Positions 1-6,217 of a stretch of DNA of 6,290 nucleotides are shown here, piece after piece. The stretch is from Planctomycetota bacterium (GTDB lineage: Bacteria; Planctomycetota; PLA2; JAEUHO01), in assembly GCA_026647295.1 (NCBI GenBank), contig JAPKHB010000237.1, forward strand, positions 1-6,290. The letters run 5' to 3'. Below the pieces are notes generated by a model. That model saw nothing but the letters and a program-made list of their open reading frames with translations, was not told the DNA's origin and made no database searches. The translations under genes and the position numbers were made by a program. Position 1 is the stretch's first letter, and the number at the start of each line of letters is the position of its first letter.

Positions 1-126
1 AACCCCGCGCTGCGCACGCTGATCCTCACGCTTAAAGCAAGCAAGGAACTGGTGATCGACACCGTCACGCAGGACCGCGTGCTCGAAGCCGGCTTCTCCG
101 AGGCCGCGCGCGAGCGCGCCCGCCAC
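1..126 (+). pseudogene. Type I restriction enzyme HsdR subunit, C-terminal region fragment
   Basis: The frame is open from base 1, so the start of the gene lies outside the window. The residues NPALRTLILTLKASKE, then VIDTVTQDRVLEAGFSE and AARERAR, resemble the C-terminal region of type I restriction R subunits (the motor and nuclease subunit of an HsdRMS complex). In that family this stretch normally leads into a segment with SF..FI..NKDEITALQ and then roughly another hundred residues or more. Here the similarity stops after ARERAR and the frame continues into an unrelated hydrophobic tail. The first 60 bases are about 58% GC by hand count, well below the genes to the right. I see the motif and the break directly. 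The family name rests on remembered consensus, and loss of function is inferred. Confidence 0.62.
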
Positions 127-246
127 GAACGGCACCGCAGCCTCCTGGCCGGTGGCCTTGGCTTCTCCTGGTGCGTGCAGGCCGGCATCGTGCTCGGGCT
201 GGCCTGGCGCTTCGAGGCCCGCCGCCGGCGCCGTGCGTCGGCCTGA
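127..246 (+). pseudogene. C-terminal tail of an unidentified membrane protein, fused in frame to the HsdR fragment
   Basis: The frame from the HsdR fragment continues to a TGA at 244-246. These last 39 residues contain one hydrophobic stretch of about 23 residues (SLLAGGLGFSWCVQAGIVLG and on to LAWRF), followed by a strongly basic end with RRRRR. This looks like a last transmembrane helix with a positively charged cytoplasmic tail. It does not resemble any part of HsdR, whose C-terminus is soluble. GC is high, matching the core of the window, so this is probably the true end of a core gene whose 5' part is missing. The exact breakpoint cannot be placed better than about 115-130. I do not recognise the family. 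Confidence 0.45.
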
Positions 247-284
247 CCTTGCCGGGGGCGGGCCTGACCCCGCCGGCGCTGGTG

Positions 285-301
285 GCCGGGCCCAACCCGG
301 C
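285..301 (+). terminator. Possible weak terminator hairpin
   Basis: GCCGGG (285-290) pairs perfectly with CCCGGC (296-301) around a CCCAA loop and is followed by TACCTTTCT, a partly T-rich stretch. It lies 38 bases after the stop of the membrane-tail frame and just before the next gene. The stem is short and the T-tract imperfect, and such stems are common by chance at this GC. It would fall inside the next gene if that gene began at the GTG at 282. Confidence 0.25.
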
Positions 302-314
302 TACCTTTCTCGCC

Positions 315-698
315 ATGCGAGCCGAGGTCGTCGCCAGCGAGGACACCACCACCCTCTACCTGCGTTGGGAGATCGTGTTCGAGCCCGGGGATCGCGAACG
401 GCTCGAGTGCCTCCCGGGCCCGGTCAGCCTGCGCATCCCCGCCCGTCACTACGTGGACGTGGACGGCCAGGCGCACGAGGCCCTCGCGGTCGAGGTGCCG
501 GTGTTTCCGCACAACGGGTCCCGCAACCGCGGGCAGGCCCGCTTCACCGACCACGAGGCCCGGCGGGCCTTCTGGGAGGCCCTCGAACGGGCGGTGGTGA
601 GCGACGTCACCCCGTGGCTCTACGAGGTGGAGCCCGCGACGGTGCCCTACGAGGGCCACGTCTTCGAGGTGGGCGCCGGCGACGTGGCCTCGGCCTGA
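315..698 (+). CDS. Hypothetical protein, 127 residues
   Basis: This small soluble protein is not one I recognise. It begins MRAEVVASEDTTTLYLRWEI and ends VFEVGAGDVASA. The first two thirds read as alternating beta-strand segments (TTTLYLRWEIVF, VSLRIPARHYVDVDG, ALAVEVPVFP). A likely helix follows (DHEARRAFWEALERAVV), then TPWLYEVEPATVPYEGHVFEV. There is no signal peptide or membrane segment. The ATG at 315 was chosen because the frame upstream is proline- and arginine-rich low-complexity sequence that shadows the preceding frame. No clear ribosome binding site precedes it, and an in-frame GTG at 282 is an alternative. It lies 68 bases after the membrane-protein tail on the same strand, so the two may have been co-transcribed. 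Its stop faces the stop of the TPR gene. Function is unknown. Confidence 0.6.
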   Translation: MRAEVVASEDTTTLYLRWEIVFEPGDRERLECLPGPVSLRIPARHYVDVDGQAHEALAVEVPVFPHNGSRNRGQARFTDHEARRAFWEALERAVVSDVTPWLYEVEPATVPYEGHVFEVGAGDVASA

Positions 699-725
699 CC
701 GGGCACCGCGGCGCCAGGTCCCCGG
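699..725. terminator. Hairpin filling the gap between two convergent genes
   Basis: CCGGGCACC (699-707) and GGTCCCCGG (717-725) pair at 8 of 9 positions, with one C-C mismatch and a 9-base loop. The hairpin occupies exactly the 27 bases between the stop of the 127-residue gene (698) and the stop of the TPR gene on the other strand (726). Symmetry and position suit a two-way terminator or an end-protecting stem. Neither side has a T-tract, so an intrinsic terminator of the classical kind is not shown. Confidence 0.42.
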
Positions 726-2126
726 CTACATGCAGCCGTCGGTGCCGGTCTCGGCCTCGCGCCGGTCGCGCTCGCGCTTGCGGCCCTGCGCCTGGGCCTC
801 GAGTTCGGCCTTCCACTGGGCCACCGGCGCCCGCCAGGACGCCTCGATCTGCGCGCGCACCGCCGGGTCGTCGGTCGGGGGGTCCGGTGGGGGAGGCGGA
901 TGGTGCTCGTGGATCTGGATCAGGTAGCGCAGCGCGTCGTCGCAGGTGGGGTCCAGGGCGTAGGCGCGCCGGAAGTAGGGCTCGGCCTCGTGCGGGGCGT
1001 TGAGGTCCTGGAGCAGCAGCACGCCCATCCACTTGGGGCCGAGCGAACTCTCCGGCGCCTCGCGCATGAAGCTCTCGAAGGCGTCCCGCGCGCGGGCCAG
1101 GAACTCCGCCCGGCGCGCGAGGTTGTCGGGCCGGCCGCCCACGTGGCGCAGGCAGTTGCCCAGGCGCAGCCAGGCCATCCTCAACTCCTCGTCCAGCGCG
1201 GCCACCGTCTTGCCGGCCGCGCGCAGGTCGAGTACGCGCAGGTACTCGGGCATCGCCTCGTCGAAGCGGTTCTGGTCGGCGTAGGTGAGGCCCATCTCCC
1301 ACCACCAGACCGGGTTCTCGGGCTCGCTCTGCTTGAGCTGCGCGAGGATCGCGGCCGCCTCGTCGAATCGATCGCCGCGGCGCAGCGCGACCGCGGTGTT
1401 GCCCAGGGCGGCCACCTCCTTGCGGGGGTGGCCCAGGCGCCGCGCCACGCGCGCGGCGGCCTGGAAGTGCCGGACGGCGAGGTCGTTGCGCTTGGCCTTG
1501 AGCTCGCGGCGCCCCAGTTCCAGCAGCGCGCCGTAGGCCAGCAGGTCGCGGTCCATGGGGCGCACGCGGGGGTTGACGGCGAGCATGCGCTCCAGGTGCG
1601 CGAGGGCCGTCTCCGGGTCCCCCTGGGCGACCACGGCGATGAAGGCCCTCAGGTAGAGCAGGTCAGGGTCCTTCGCGCCGTAGGCGGTGCGCCGGGCGTA
1701 GCGCTCGGCCCAGGCGAGCGCCCGGGGCACGTCCCCGGTGAAGGCCGCGGCCTGGCCGGCCAGCATCAGCGCGGGGAGGTGGTCGGGGGCCTGCTCCAGC
1801 GCGTCCTGGAAGAGGCGCTCGGCCTCCAGGCCCAACTGGCGGGCGTGCTCGGCGCGGCCCTGCTGCCAGGCCCGCTCGGCCTCCTGGAGCCGCTCGTGGC
1901 CGCGCCCGAGGAGATTCTGGGCGGTGGCGGGATCCGCCCCGGCGGGTCGACCGGGGGCCAGGGCGCCGACGAACGCGAGGAGCAGGAGGAGCGCCCCCAG
2001 GCGAACCCGGCGCCGGGGGTCGCGGGCCCGGGAGGCGGGACGAGGGCCGAAGAGGGTCGGGGCAGAGGGCCGCACGAGAGCGGTATACGCCGAAGCGGAC
2101 GGGCCTGCATCCCCCGAAGCCGCCAT
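726..2126 (-). CDS. Secreted TPR-repeat protein, 466 residues
   Basis: This is probably a protein-interaction scaffold outside the cytoplasmic membrane. From the ATG at 2126 there is a long N-region with a basic patch (ARDPRRRVR, about residues 35-42), a hydrophobic core (LGALLLLLAFVGALA, 43-57) and a likely signal peptidase site after AGA (about residue 64). Residues 75-410 form helical repeats typical of tetratricopeptides, for example GRAEHARQLGLEAERLFQDA, ALEQAPDHLPALMLAGQAAA, NPVWWWEMGLTYADQNRFDE and AEPYFRRAYALDPTCDDALR. A proline run (HHPPPPPDPPTD, about 408-419) separates a charged tail that may be helical or coiled. The start is uncertain: the frame stays open upstream to 2612 but only as low-complexity sequence, and a GTG at 2075 would give a more usual short signal peptide. 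The gene is divergent from the lipoprotein gene, which suggests shared control. Partner unknown; the TPR call is firm, the job is not. Confidence 0.82.
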   Translation of the reverse strand: MAASGDAGPSASAYTALVRPSAPTLFGPRPASRARDPRRRVRLGALLLLLAFVGALAPGRPAGADPATAQNLLGRGHERLQEAERAWQQGRAEHARQLGLEAERLFQDALEQAPDHLPALMLAGQAAAFTGDVPRALAWAERYARRTAYGAKDPDLLYLRAFIAVVAQGDPETALAHLERMLAVNPRVRPMDRDLLAYGALLELGRRELKAKRNDLAVRHFQAAARVARRLGHPRKEVAALGNTAVALRRGDRFDEAAAILAQLKQSEPENPVWWWEMGLTYADQNRFDEAMPEYLRVLDLRAAGKTVAALDEELRMAWLRLGNCLRHVGGRPDNLARRAEFLARARDAFESFMREAPESSLGPKWMGVLLLQDLNAPHEAEPYFRRAYALDPTCDDALRYLIQIHEHHPPPPPDPPTDDPAVRAQIEASWRAPVAQWKAELEAQAQGRKRERDRREAETGTDGCM

Positions 2127-2163
2127 CCCCGGCGAGGGCGCCTGCGCCGGCCACGGGCTGTAG

Positions 2164-2201
2164 CAGAACCGCACAGTTCTGGCCCCAGGCCTCCAGGGGC
2201 C
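2164..2201 (-). promoter_or_regulatory. Two adjacent inverted repeats upstream of the TPR gene
   Basis: CAGAAC (2164-2169) pairs perfectly with GTTCTG (2176-2181) across a 6-base loop. Sharing base 2181, GGCCCC (2181-2186) pairs with GGGGCC (2196-2201) across 9 bases. Both lie 38-75 bases before the TPR start codon at 2126 and would fall in its 5' leader or promoter. The first is notable because it contains A and T in a very GC-rich setting. They could be an operator or leader structure; no regulator is visible nearby. Confidence 0.3.
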
Positions 2202-2344
2202 TTGGACCTTGGTTCGTAACCCGTTGCTCCCAAACGACTTAGGATCGCGGACCCGGATCCCGCGCTGGCATGGCCCTTGCGCTTCCCGGGCCCGAGCCAT
2301 GGCGCACCCCAGCCAGTCCCGCACCTCGCCCCCCGTTCCGCACC

Positions 2345-2380
2345 CGCAGGCGGCCGGTCGGGCGCAGGCGGCCGGGGCGC
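2345..2380. repeat. Short tandem repeat, 18-base period, two copies
   Basis: The 13-mer CGCAGGCGGCCGG occurs at 2345-2357 and again at 2363-2375, an 18-base spacing, with the intervening bases partly similar. It lies in the non-coding divergent region. It may be only GC-rich low complexity. Confidence 0.4.
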
Positions 2381-2454
2381 GTCCGGGCCGCCCCCCCCGC
2401 GCCGCGGAGGGGGAGATCGACCATCGCGGCCTGCCGCAGAACCGCAATTCCGCG

Positions 2455-2471
2455 CCCCGCCTGGGGCGGGG
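2455..2471. promoter_or_regulatory. Perfect 7-bp inverted repeat abutting the -35 element of the lipoprotein promoter
   Basis: CCCCGCC (2455-2461) and GGCGGGG (2465-2471) form a perfect inverted repeat around TGG, ending four bases before the predicted -35 box. The placement suits a binding site for an activator or repressor, or the stem of an opposing transcript. Chance pairing of G and C runs is a real alternative. Confidence 0.3.
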
Positions 2472-2475
2472 ATGC

Positions 2476-2504
2476 TTGCGGGCCAACTCGCGGCTTTCTA
2501 TAAA
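2476..2504 (+). promoter_or_regulatory. Candidate sigma-70 type promoter for the lipoprotein gene
   Basis: A -35-like TTGCGG (2476-2481) is followed after exactly 17 bases by TATAAA (2499-2504), which differs from TATAAT at one position. The block CTTTCTATAAACCTTTCC is the clearest AT-rich island in an otherwise very GC-rich region. Transcription would start near 2511 and leave a leader of about 100 bases before the ATG at 2611. The -10 is convincing; the -35 matches only its TTG. Confidence 0.5.
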
Positions 2505-2597
2505 CCTTTCCGACAGCCTGCGGGCCCGTGCGCCCGTGCGGCCCGAAGGTCGGACCCGGCGTGCCAGGGAGGGACGCCGGACCGCCCCCCGTCGGCG

Positions 2598-2604
2598 AGA
2601 GGAG
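2598..2604 (+). promoter_or_regulatory. Ribosome binding site deciding the lipoprotein start
   Basis: AGAGGAG lies six bases before the ATG at 2611, an ideal Shine-Dalgarno placement. This fixes the start at 2611, although the same frame is open back to 2209. The signal sequence and lipobox directly after this ATG agree. Confidence 0.8.
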
Positions 2605-2610
2605 TCCATC

Positions 2611-5097
2611 ATGCGTCAGCGAGCCAACCGGACTGTCGGCAGCCCCCGCACGGGAAGCCGCGCCGGCCTGCTGCCCTGCCTCCTGGCCGCGTCCCTCTGG
2701 GTGACCGGCTGCGGCGGGGGCGCCCCGGGCGACCACGTCCAGGAGCCGGTCGTGCGGGCCTTCTCGCCCTTCATGTCGCCCTTTGACTTCAACACGCTGA
2801 ACCAGAACCCGACCTTCACCGACGCGGGCCTCACGGTCTCGACCGACCCCTTCTACCTGGGCAAGATCGTCATCGTCTTCCAGAGCGACACCGAGATCGA
2901 TCCCGCCAGCCTGTTCATCGGCGGGCAGCCCTTCCTCGGCCCCGACCCCGGTTCGCTCCAGATCACGCGCGAGATCCCGGGCGTGGGCAACGTGCCGATC
3001 CCGGTCCAGGTGACGCTGGAGACCCACCCGGTCACCGGCGCCCGGCTGATCGTCTGCCAGCCGCTCCCGCCCTTCGCCGTGGACGACGGCCTGGGCGGCT
3101 ACACGACCAACCTGGACGCCGGCCAGTACACCGTCGGCGTGTTCAAGAACCTGAAGAACACCGAGGGCAAGGCGCTGCGCGACGGGCCCGTGTTCCACAG
3201 TTTCACCGTGGGCGCGACCGACACGATCCTGCCGCGGGTGGTGACCAGCAGCCCGGGCAACGGGCAGGTCGGCGTGGGCGCCGGCGTCCCGGCTCCGGCC
3301 CCGCCCCCCGGGGTGCCGGCCGACAGCATCGCGCCCGTCGCCACCAACATCTTCGGCCCGACCACGCCCGACATCGTCATCCGGTTGAGCGAGGCGATCA
3401 AGGCCTCCAGCGCGATCGCGAGCAACGTGCAGGTGGTGGACGCGGGCGCCTTCACCCCGGGCGGCGGCGCGCCCCCGCCCCTCACGCCGGCCCCGAACTT
3501 CCCGCAACTCAAGAGCCAGCTCGACCAGATGACCCTGCCCTCCAACGGGCACGAGATCGTCTGGCGGGCCGACCCCACCACCGGCGGCTTCCCCTTCGGC
3601 ACCCAGGTCCAGGTGACGCTGCTGGGCCTGTGGAACGACGCGGCCAGCATGGCCGCCAACCCGGGCACCCCGGACAACCCCTCGCCGATCCAGGACCTGG
3701 CCGGCAACGCGATGGAGTTGAGCCACACCTTCCAGTTCCAGACCATCGCCCCGCCCTCGCTCCCGCGCAACCCCTACCCCGAGTTCGCGATCTGGTGGTC
3801 GGCCTCCGACCGCATCGGCTGCATCGACACGGTCAACCAGAAGGGCATCGCCGACCAGTTCAACGGCGTCGCCTTCCCCCAGGGCGTGCCGCGGAACGTG
3901 CTGCCCCCCTTCAACGACACCATCTCCACCTCGGCCAACATCCCCAACTTCGAGCCCTTCGAACTGATCGTCGACACGCGCACCAACGGGGCCACCTGCC
4001 ACTCGTGGGTCTACGTGCAGTCCTCCAACAGCGGCCAGGTGGCCATCATCTGGACCCGCAACTCGGTGCCCGTGGCGCTGATCAACTCCCCGAAGCCCGG
4101 CGGCATCGCCGTCCAGGGCCACCGCAACGGCCCCGGGGTGCTGCTGGTCACCAACGAGTCGGCCAACACCTTCACGGCCTACAACATCGGCGCGCTCACC
4201 CGCGGGCTGCCCTTCCTCAACGGCCCGCTGTTCATCACCAAGGTGCAGCCCACCGGCAACACCCCGCGGGCGATCTCGATCACCCAGGGGCCGCCTCCCG
4301 CCCTCCTTACGGACCACTGGAACCGCGACGGGGGGAGTTCCGGCCCGAGCCAGGAGGTGATCATGTACGCCGACTTCACCGACGGCACCGTGAACACCAT
4401 CACCCTGGCCAGCGACGCGCCGGTGAAGCAGTTCGCGCTCGGACCCAACTCCTCGCCCAACGACATCTCCTTCACGCCCTGCTTCGGCCTCAACCCGCTC
4501 ATGTTCGCCGCCATCTCGCAGGGCGGCCTGCCCGGCGAGGGCAAGGTGGCCTACTACGTGGCCGGGCCGGGTTGCCTCACCGGCTCCCAGACCGCGAGCC
4601 GCCCCGACGCCATCGTGGGCGACCTGACCGGCTTCGAGGGGCCGGACGGCTTGGACTGCAACTTCGCGACGGGCCAGCAGGCGTTCTTCACCGTGGCCGA
4701 GTCGGGTTCGGGCGCGAACGCCATCTCCACGCTGGGCCTCGAGATCGGGGCGGCCAACCTGCCGCGGGTGATCAGCCGCTTCACCAACGTGGGCGCCAAC
4801 CCGACCAAGGTCGCCCATCGCTCCTCCTGGCTCAACCCGTGCGTCGCCCCGGCCTTCAACGGCTTCAACGAGTGCTTGAGCGACACGCTCACCAACTGCC
4901 ACTGGTCGGGCACCGAGCAGGACGTGGTGAAGCTGGCGCGGATCGACGGCACGATGGTCCCCACCCGCGACCTCTACGTGTGCGCCCGCGGCGCCTCGCA
5001 GGTCACGGTCGTGGACCTGGTCTCCGGCGCGCGCAACTTCTACAGCCCGATCAGCATCCCCGGCGTGCGCTTCGTGGGCTCCACCTGCACGCAGTAA
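2611..5097 (+). CDS. Surface lipoprotein with two SbsA-like Ig domains and a beta-propeller-like C-terminal half, 828 residues
   Basis: This is probably an envelope-anchored binding or structural protein. Residues 1-34 form a type II signal peptide: basic N-region, hydrophobic LLPCLLAASLW, then a V-T-G-C lipobox with Cys34 as the lipidated residue, followed by GGG. Residues about 66-205 and 208-380 look like two Ig-like domains of the SbsA / Big_5 kind (LGKIVIVFQSDTEIDPASLF and DIVIRLSEAIKASSAI, each closing with a segment like GKALRDG or IQDLAGNAMELSHTFQFQT). The second carries Pro-Gly-rich linkers. From about 385 to the end, repeated strand-rich units such as GVLLVTNESANTFTAYNI, VIMYADFTDGTVNTITLAS and DLYVCARGASQVTVVDLVSG resemble the YVTN-type surface beta-propeller. 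This half has ten cysteines, suggesting disulphides outside the cytoplasm. The Ig and lipoprotein calls are strong; the propeller is likely and the ligand unknown. Confidence 0.85.
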   Translation: MRQRANRTVGSPRTGSRAGLLPCLLAASLWVTGCGGGAPGDHVQEPVVRAFSPFMSPFDFNTLNQNPTFTDAGLTVSTDPFYLGKIVIVFQSDTEIDPASLFIGGQPFLGPDPGSLQITREIPGVGNVPIPVQVTLETHPVTGARLIVCQPLPPFAVDDGLGGYTTNLDAGQYTVGVFKNLKNTEGKALRDGPVFHSFTVGATDTILPRVVTSSPGNGQVGVGAGVPAPAPPPGVPADSIAPVATNIFGPTTPDIVIRLSEAIKASSAIASNVQVVDAGAFTPGGGAPPPLTPAPNFPQLKSQLDQMTLPSNGHEIVWRADPTTGGFPFGTQVQVTLLGLWNDAASMAANPGTPDNPSPIQDLAGNAMELSHTFQFQTIAPPSLPRNPYPEFAIWWSASDRIGCIDTVNQKGIADQFNGVAFPQGVPRNVLPPFNDTISTSANIPNFEPFELIVDTRTNGATCHSWVYVQSSNSGQVAIIWTRNSVPVALINSPKPGGIAVQGHRNGPGVLLVTNESANTFTAYNIGALTRGLPFLNGPLFITKVQPTGNTPRAISITQGPPPALLTDHWNRDGGSSGPSQEVIMYADFTDGTVNTITLASDAPVKQFALGPNSSPNDISFTPCFGLNPLMFAAISQGGLPGEGKVAYYVAGPGCLTGSQTASRPDAIVGDLTGFEGPDGLDCNFATGQQAFFTVAESGSGANAISTLGLEIGAANLPRVISRFTNVGANPTKVAHRSSWLNPCVAPAFNGFNECLSDTLTNCHWSGTEQDVVKLARIDGTMVPTRDLYVCARGASQVTVVDLVSGARNFYSPISIPGVRFVGSTCTQ

Positions 5098-5104
5098 CAG
5101 CACT

Positions 5105-5277
5105 TCGGACCCGCACCCGTTCAGCCCCTTCCACCTCGCGCGGCGCGTCCGGCACGGGAGCCCTCCCTCGCATTGCGGGATCCAGCGACATTCTCGCACC
5201 ATCGGCGCCCCCTCCCGGTGCGCCGTACGTCCGTAGCTCCGACCCCTGAACGCTTGCTCGGACCCGCACCCGGTCAG
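5105..5277. repeat. Near-perfect 20-base direct repeat bounding the intergenic region
   Basis: TCGGACCCGCACCCGTTCAG (5105-5124) recurs as TCGGACCCGCACCCGGTCAG (5258-5277), 19 of 20 identical, with starts 153 bases apart. The first copy begins 7 bases after the lipoprotein stop and the second overlaps the MoxR stop codon (complement of TCA at 5274-5276). In addition CGTTCAG (5118-5124) has its inverse CTGAACG at 5246-5252. The repeat could record a local duplication, a slipped recombination product or a bounded small element. The 133 bases between the copies contain no gene. Confidence 0.55.
5203..5225. terminator. Possible hairpin between convergent lipoprotein and MoxR genes
   Basis: CGGCGC (5203-5208) pairs with GCGCCG (5220-5225) across an 11-base loop. 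It lies in the 176-base gap between two stop codons that face each other. No T-tract follows on either strand, so support comes only from the stem and its position. Confidence 0.22.
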
Positions 5278-5747
5278 GCCCGGATGGCGGCCAGGATCTG
5301 CTCGACCTCCCGGGGCAGTTCGGGCAGGTCGTGGAGCACGTCGCCCACCAGCGCGTCCTGGGTGAGGCCGCGCGCCTCGGCCTCGAAGGAGGGGAGCAGC
5401 CGGTGGCGTAGCGCCGGGAGCAGGGCCCAGGCCAGGTCCTCGGCCACGACGTAGGAGCGGCCCGCGCGCAACGCCGCCACCCGGGCGACGCGGCAGATGG
5501 CCTCCCCGCCCCGGGGGCTCGCGCCCAGGCGCAGGTTGCGCCGGGCGCTGTCGGTCGCGCCGGGACCGCGGGGGTCCGTGGCGCGCACCACCCGGGCCAC
5601 CTGGAGCAGGAGCGGCTCGGCGATCTGGACCTGGCGCGCCTCGGCGATCAGCGCCTCGACCTCGGGGCCGCCCACCACCGGCTCGGGGAGCGGCGGCTCG
5701 GCCCGTTGTGTGCGGGCGAGCACCTCCACCAGCGCGCGCTCGTCCGG
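5274..5747 (-). pseudogene. MoxR-family AAA ATPase, C-terminal fragment
   Basis: MoxR proteins are cytoplasmic AAA+ ATPases that act as chaperones, often with VWA or DUF58 partners. This fragment begins at PDERALVEVLARTQ, which in the family follows a (V)GYP motif just after the arginine-finger region. It carries the whole helical lid: IAEPLLLQVARVVRATDP, the sensor-2 motif LRLGASPRG with its arginine, CRVARVAALRAGRSYVVAED, and the usual LPALRHRLLPSFEAEA followed by a short tail. The N-terminal two thirds are missing, including Walker A, Walker B and sensor 1, so it cannot bind or split ATP as it stands. The sequence LVRATDPRGPGATDSARRNLRLG is a little longer than usual before the sensor-2 motif. 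GC is about 77% on a hand-counted line. Upstream the frame runs without a stop into a DNA methylase fragment, so this is a fusion product or a join, not a native start. Confidence 0.8.
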
Positions 5748-6215
5748 CATCCCATCCGTCGGGCAGCTGTTCACAATGGCCTTGGCGCAAAGCCGGACCG
5801 GCTTCATGGTCGGATGTTCCGGAGACTTCATGGGACGATCGAAAAACCACGCGTCGCCCTGTTTACGACCTCCGTACCAAGCATGGCGCGTCCACCCGTA
5901 CAGAACGGGGAGTGATTCGGCGTCCGGTTGCTCGCCCTCGAGTTTGGCCGCCTCTTCGGCAGACAGTCCGTGAAGAATGGGCTCCGACTGATGCTGATAA
6001 TCCGAACCGCCGAGCGTGAACCGCTGCTTCACCCAAACGATATACCCCTGCCAATGCCCGCCTGCGTCGGTAAATGCCTTCCAAAGCGAATGCAGCTCGC
6101 CATACGACATACAGACGTAAAATGCCCCGGACACATTCGCGACCAGATTCCCCATAACCCGTCCGAGAAAGGCGAGAAATTCTTCTCGCGGCATCTTGTC
6201 GTTCGCGATTTCTTT
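5748..6215 (-). pseudogene. DNA adenine-N6 / cytosine-N4 methyltransferase, internal fragment
   Basis: The parent enzyme would methylate DNA with S-adenosylmethionine as donor, in a restriction-modification or orphan (often phage-type) setting. The fragment starts near KEIANDKMPREEFLAFL and contains GAFYVCMSYGELHSLW, GYIVWVKQRFTLGGSDYQHQ, SEPILHGLS, AWFFDRP and HPTMKPVRLCAKAIVNS. This matches the second half of the beta-type order, in which motif IV (DPPY) comes first, then target recognition, then motif X (HPTMKP), then motif I (DPFxGSG). Motif IV is missing because a TAA in this frame lies 27-29 bases further upstream (6243-6245). Motif I is missing because the frame turns into MoxR right after CPTDGM, where VLDPF would be expected. 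Without either motif it cannot be catalytic. GC is about 53-68% on hand-counted lines, clearly below the core. The ATG at 6194 is an internal methionine, not a start. Confidence 0.8.
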
Positions 6216-6217
6216 GC

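Larger units (their letters stand above)
2127..2610. other. Divergent intergenic region between the TPR gene and the lipoprotein gene
   Basis: These 484 bases hold no convincing gene. Open frames crossing them on both strands are made of Arg, Pro, Gly and Ala runs and are GC-driven. The region contains two adjacent hairpins near the TPR start, a short 18-base tandem repeat, a C8 homopolymer near 2391 within a GC block, a perfect 7-bp inverted repeat, one promoter candidate facing the lipoprotein gene, and a purine-rich ribosome binding site. Another hairpin (CGGGCC at 2521-2526 with GGCCCG at 2540-2545) would lie in the lipoprotein mRNA leader. A promoter for the TPR gene was looked for in 2200-2275 and none stood out. 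Confidence 0.6.

Noticed and set aside
900..2219. A 439-residue plus-strand open frame opposite the TPR gene
   Set aside because: It is an antisense shadow. The minus-strand frame has a signal peptide and recognisable TPR units, while this one has low-complexity Gly, Val, Gln and Arg.
2150..2240. tRNA-like appearance near GGTTCGTAACC in the divergent region
   Set aside because: The T-arm does not pair over five bases, no matching acceptor stem exists for TGCTCCCA and no D-arm or anticodon arm can be drawn.
2345..2380. The 18-base repeat as a CRISPR or iteron array
   Set aside because: There are only two short imperfect copies, with no spacers, no replication protein and no cas gene.
3630..5249. 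A 539-residue plus-strand open frame overlapping the lipoprotein
   Set aside because: It is an Arg, Pro and His-rich shifted reading of the same DNA. The lipoprotein frame has the ribosome binding site, lipobox and domains.
2239..5850. A 1203-residue open frame on the minus strand opposite the lipoprotein gene
   Set aside because: It is built of Arg, Gly, Val and His-rich sequence with no domains, crosses two gene ends and lies antisense to the lipoprotein. High third-position GC in the true gene removes stops from the opposite strand.
5274..6194. The 306-residue minus-strand frame as a single functional methylase-ATPase fusion
   Set aside because: The methylase part lacks motifs IV and I and the ATPase part lacks Walker A and B, so neither activity is possible. 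The ATG at 6194 is internal to methylase sequence.
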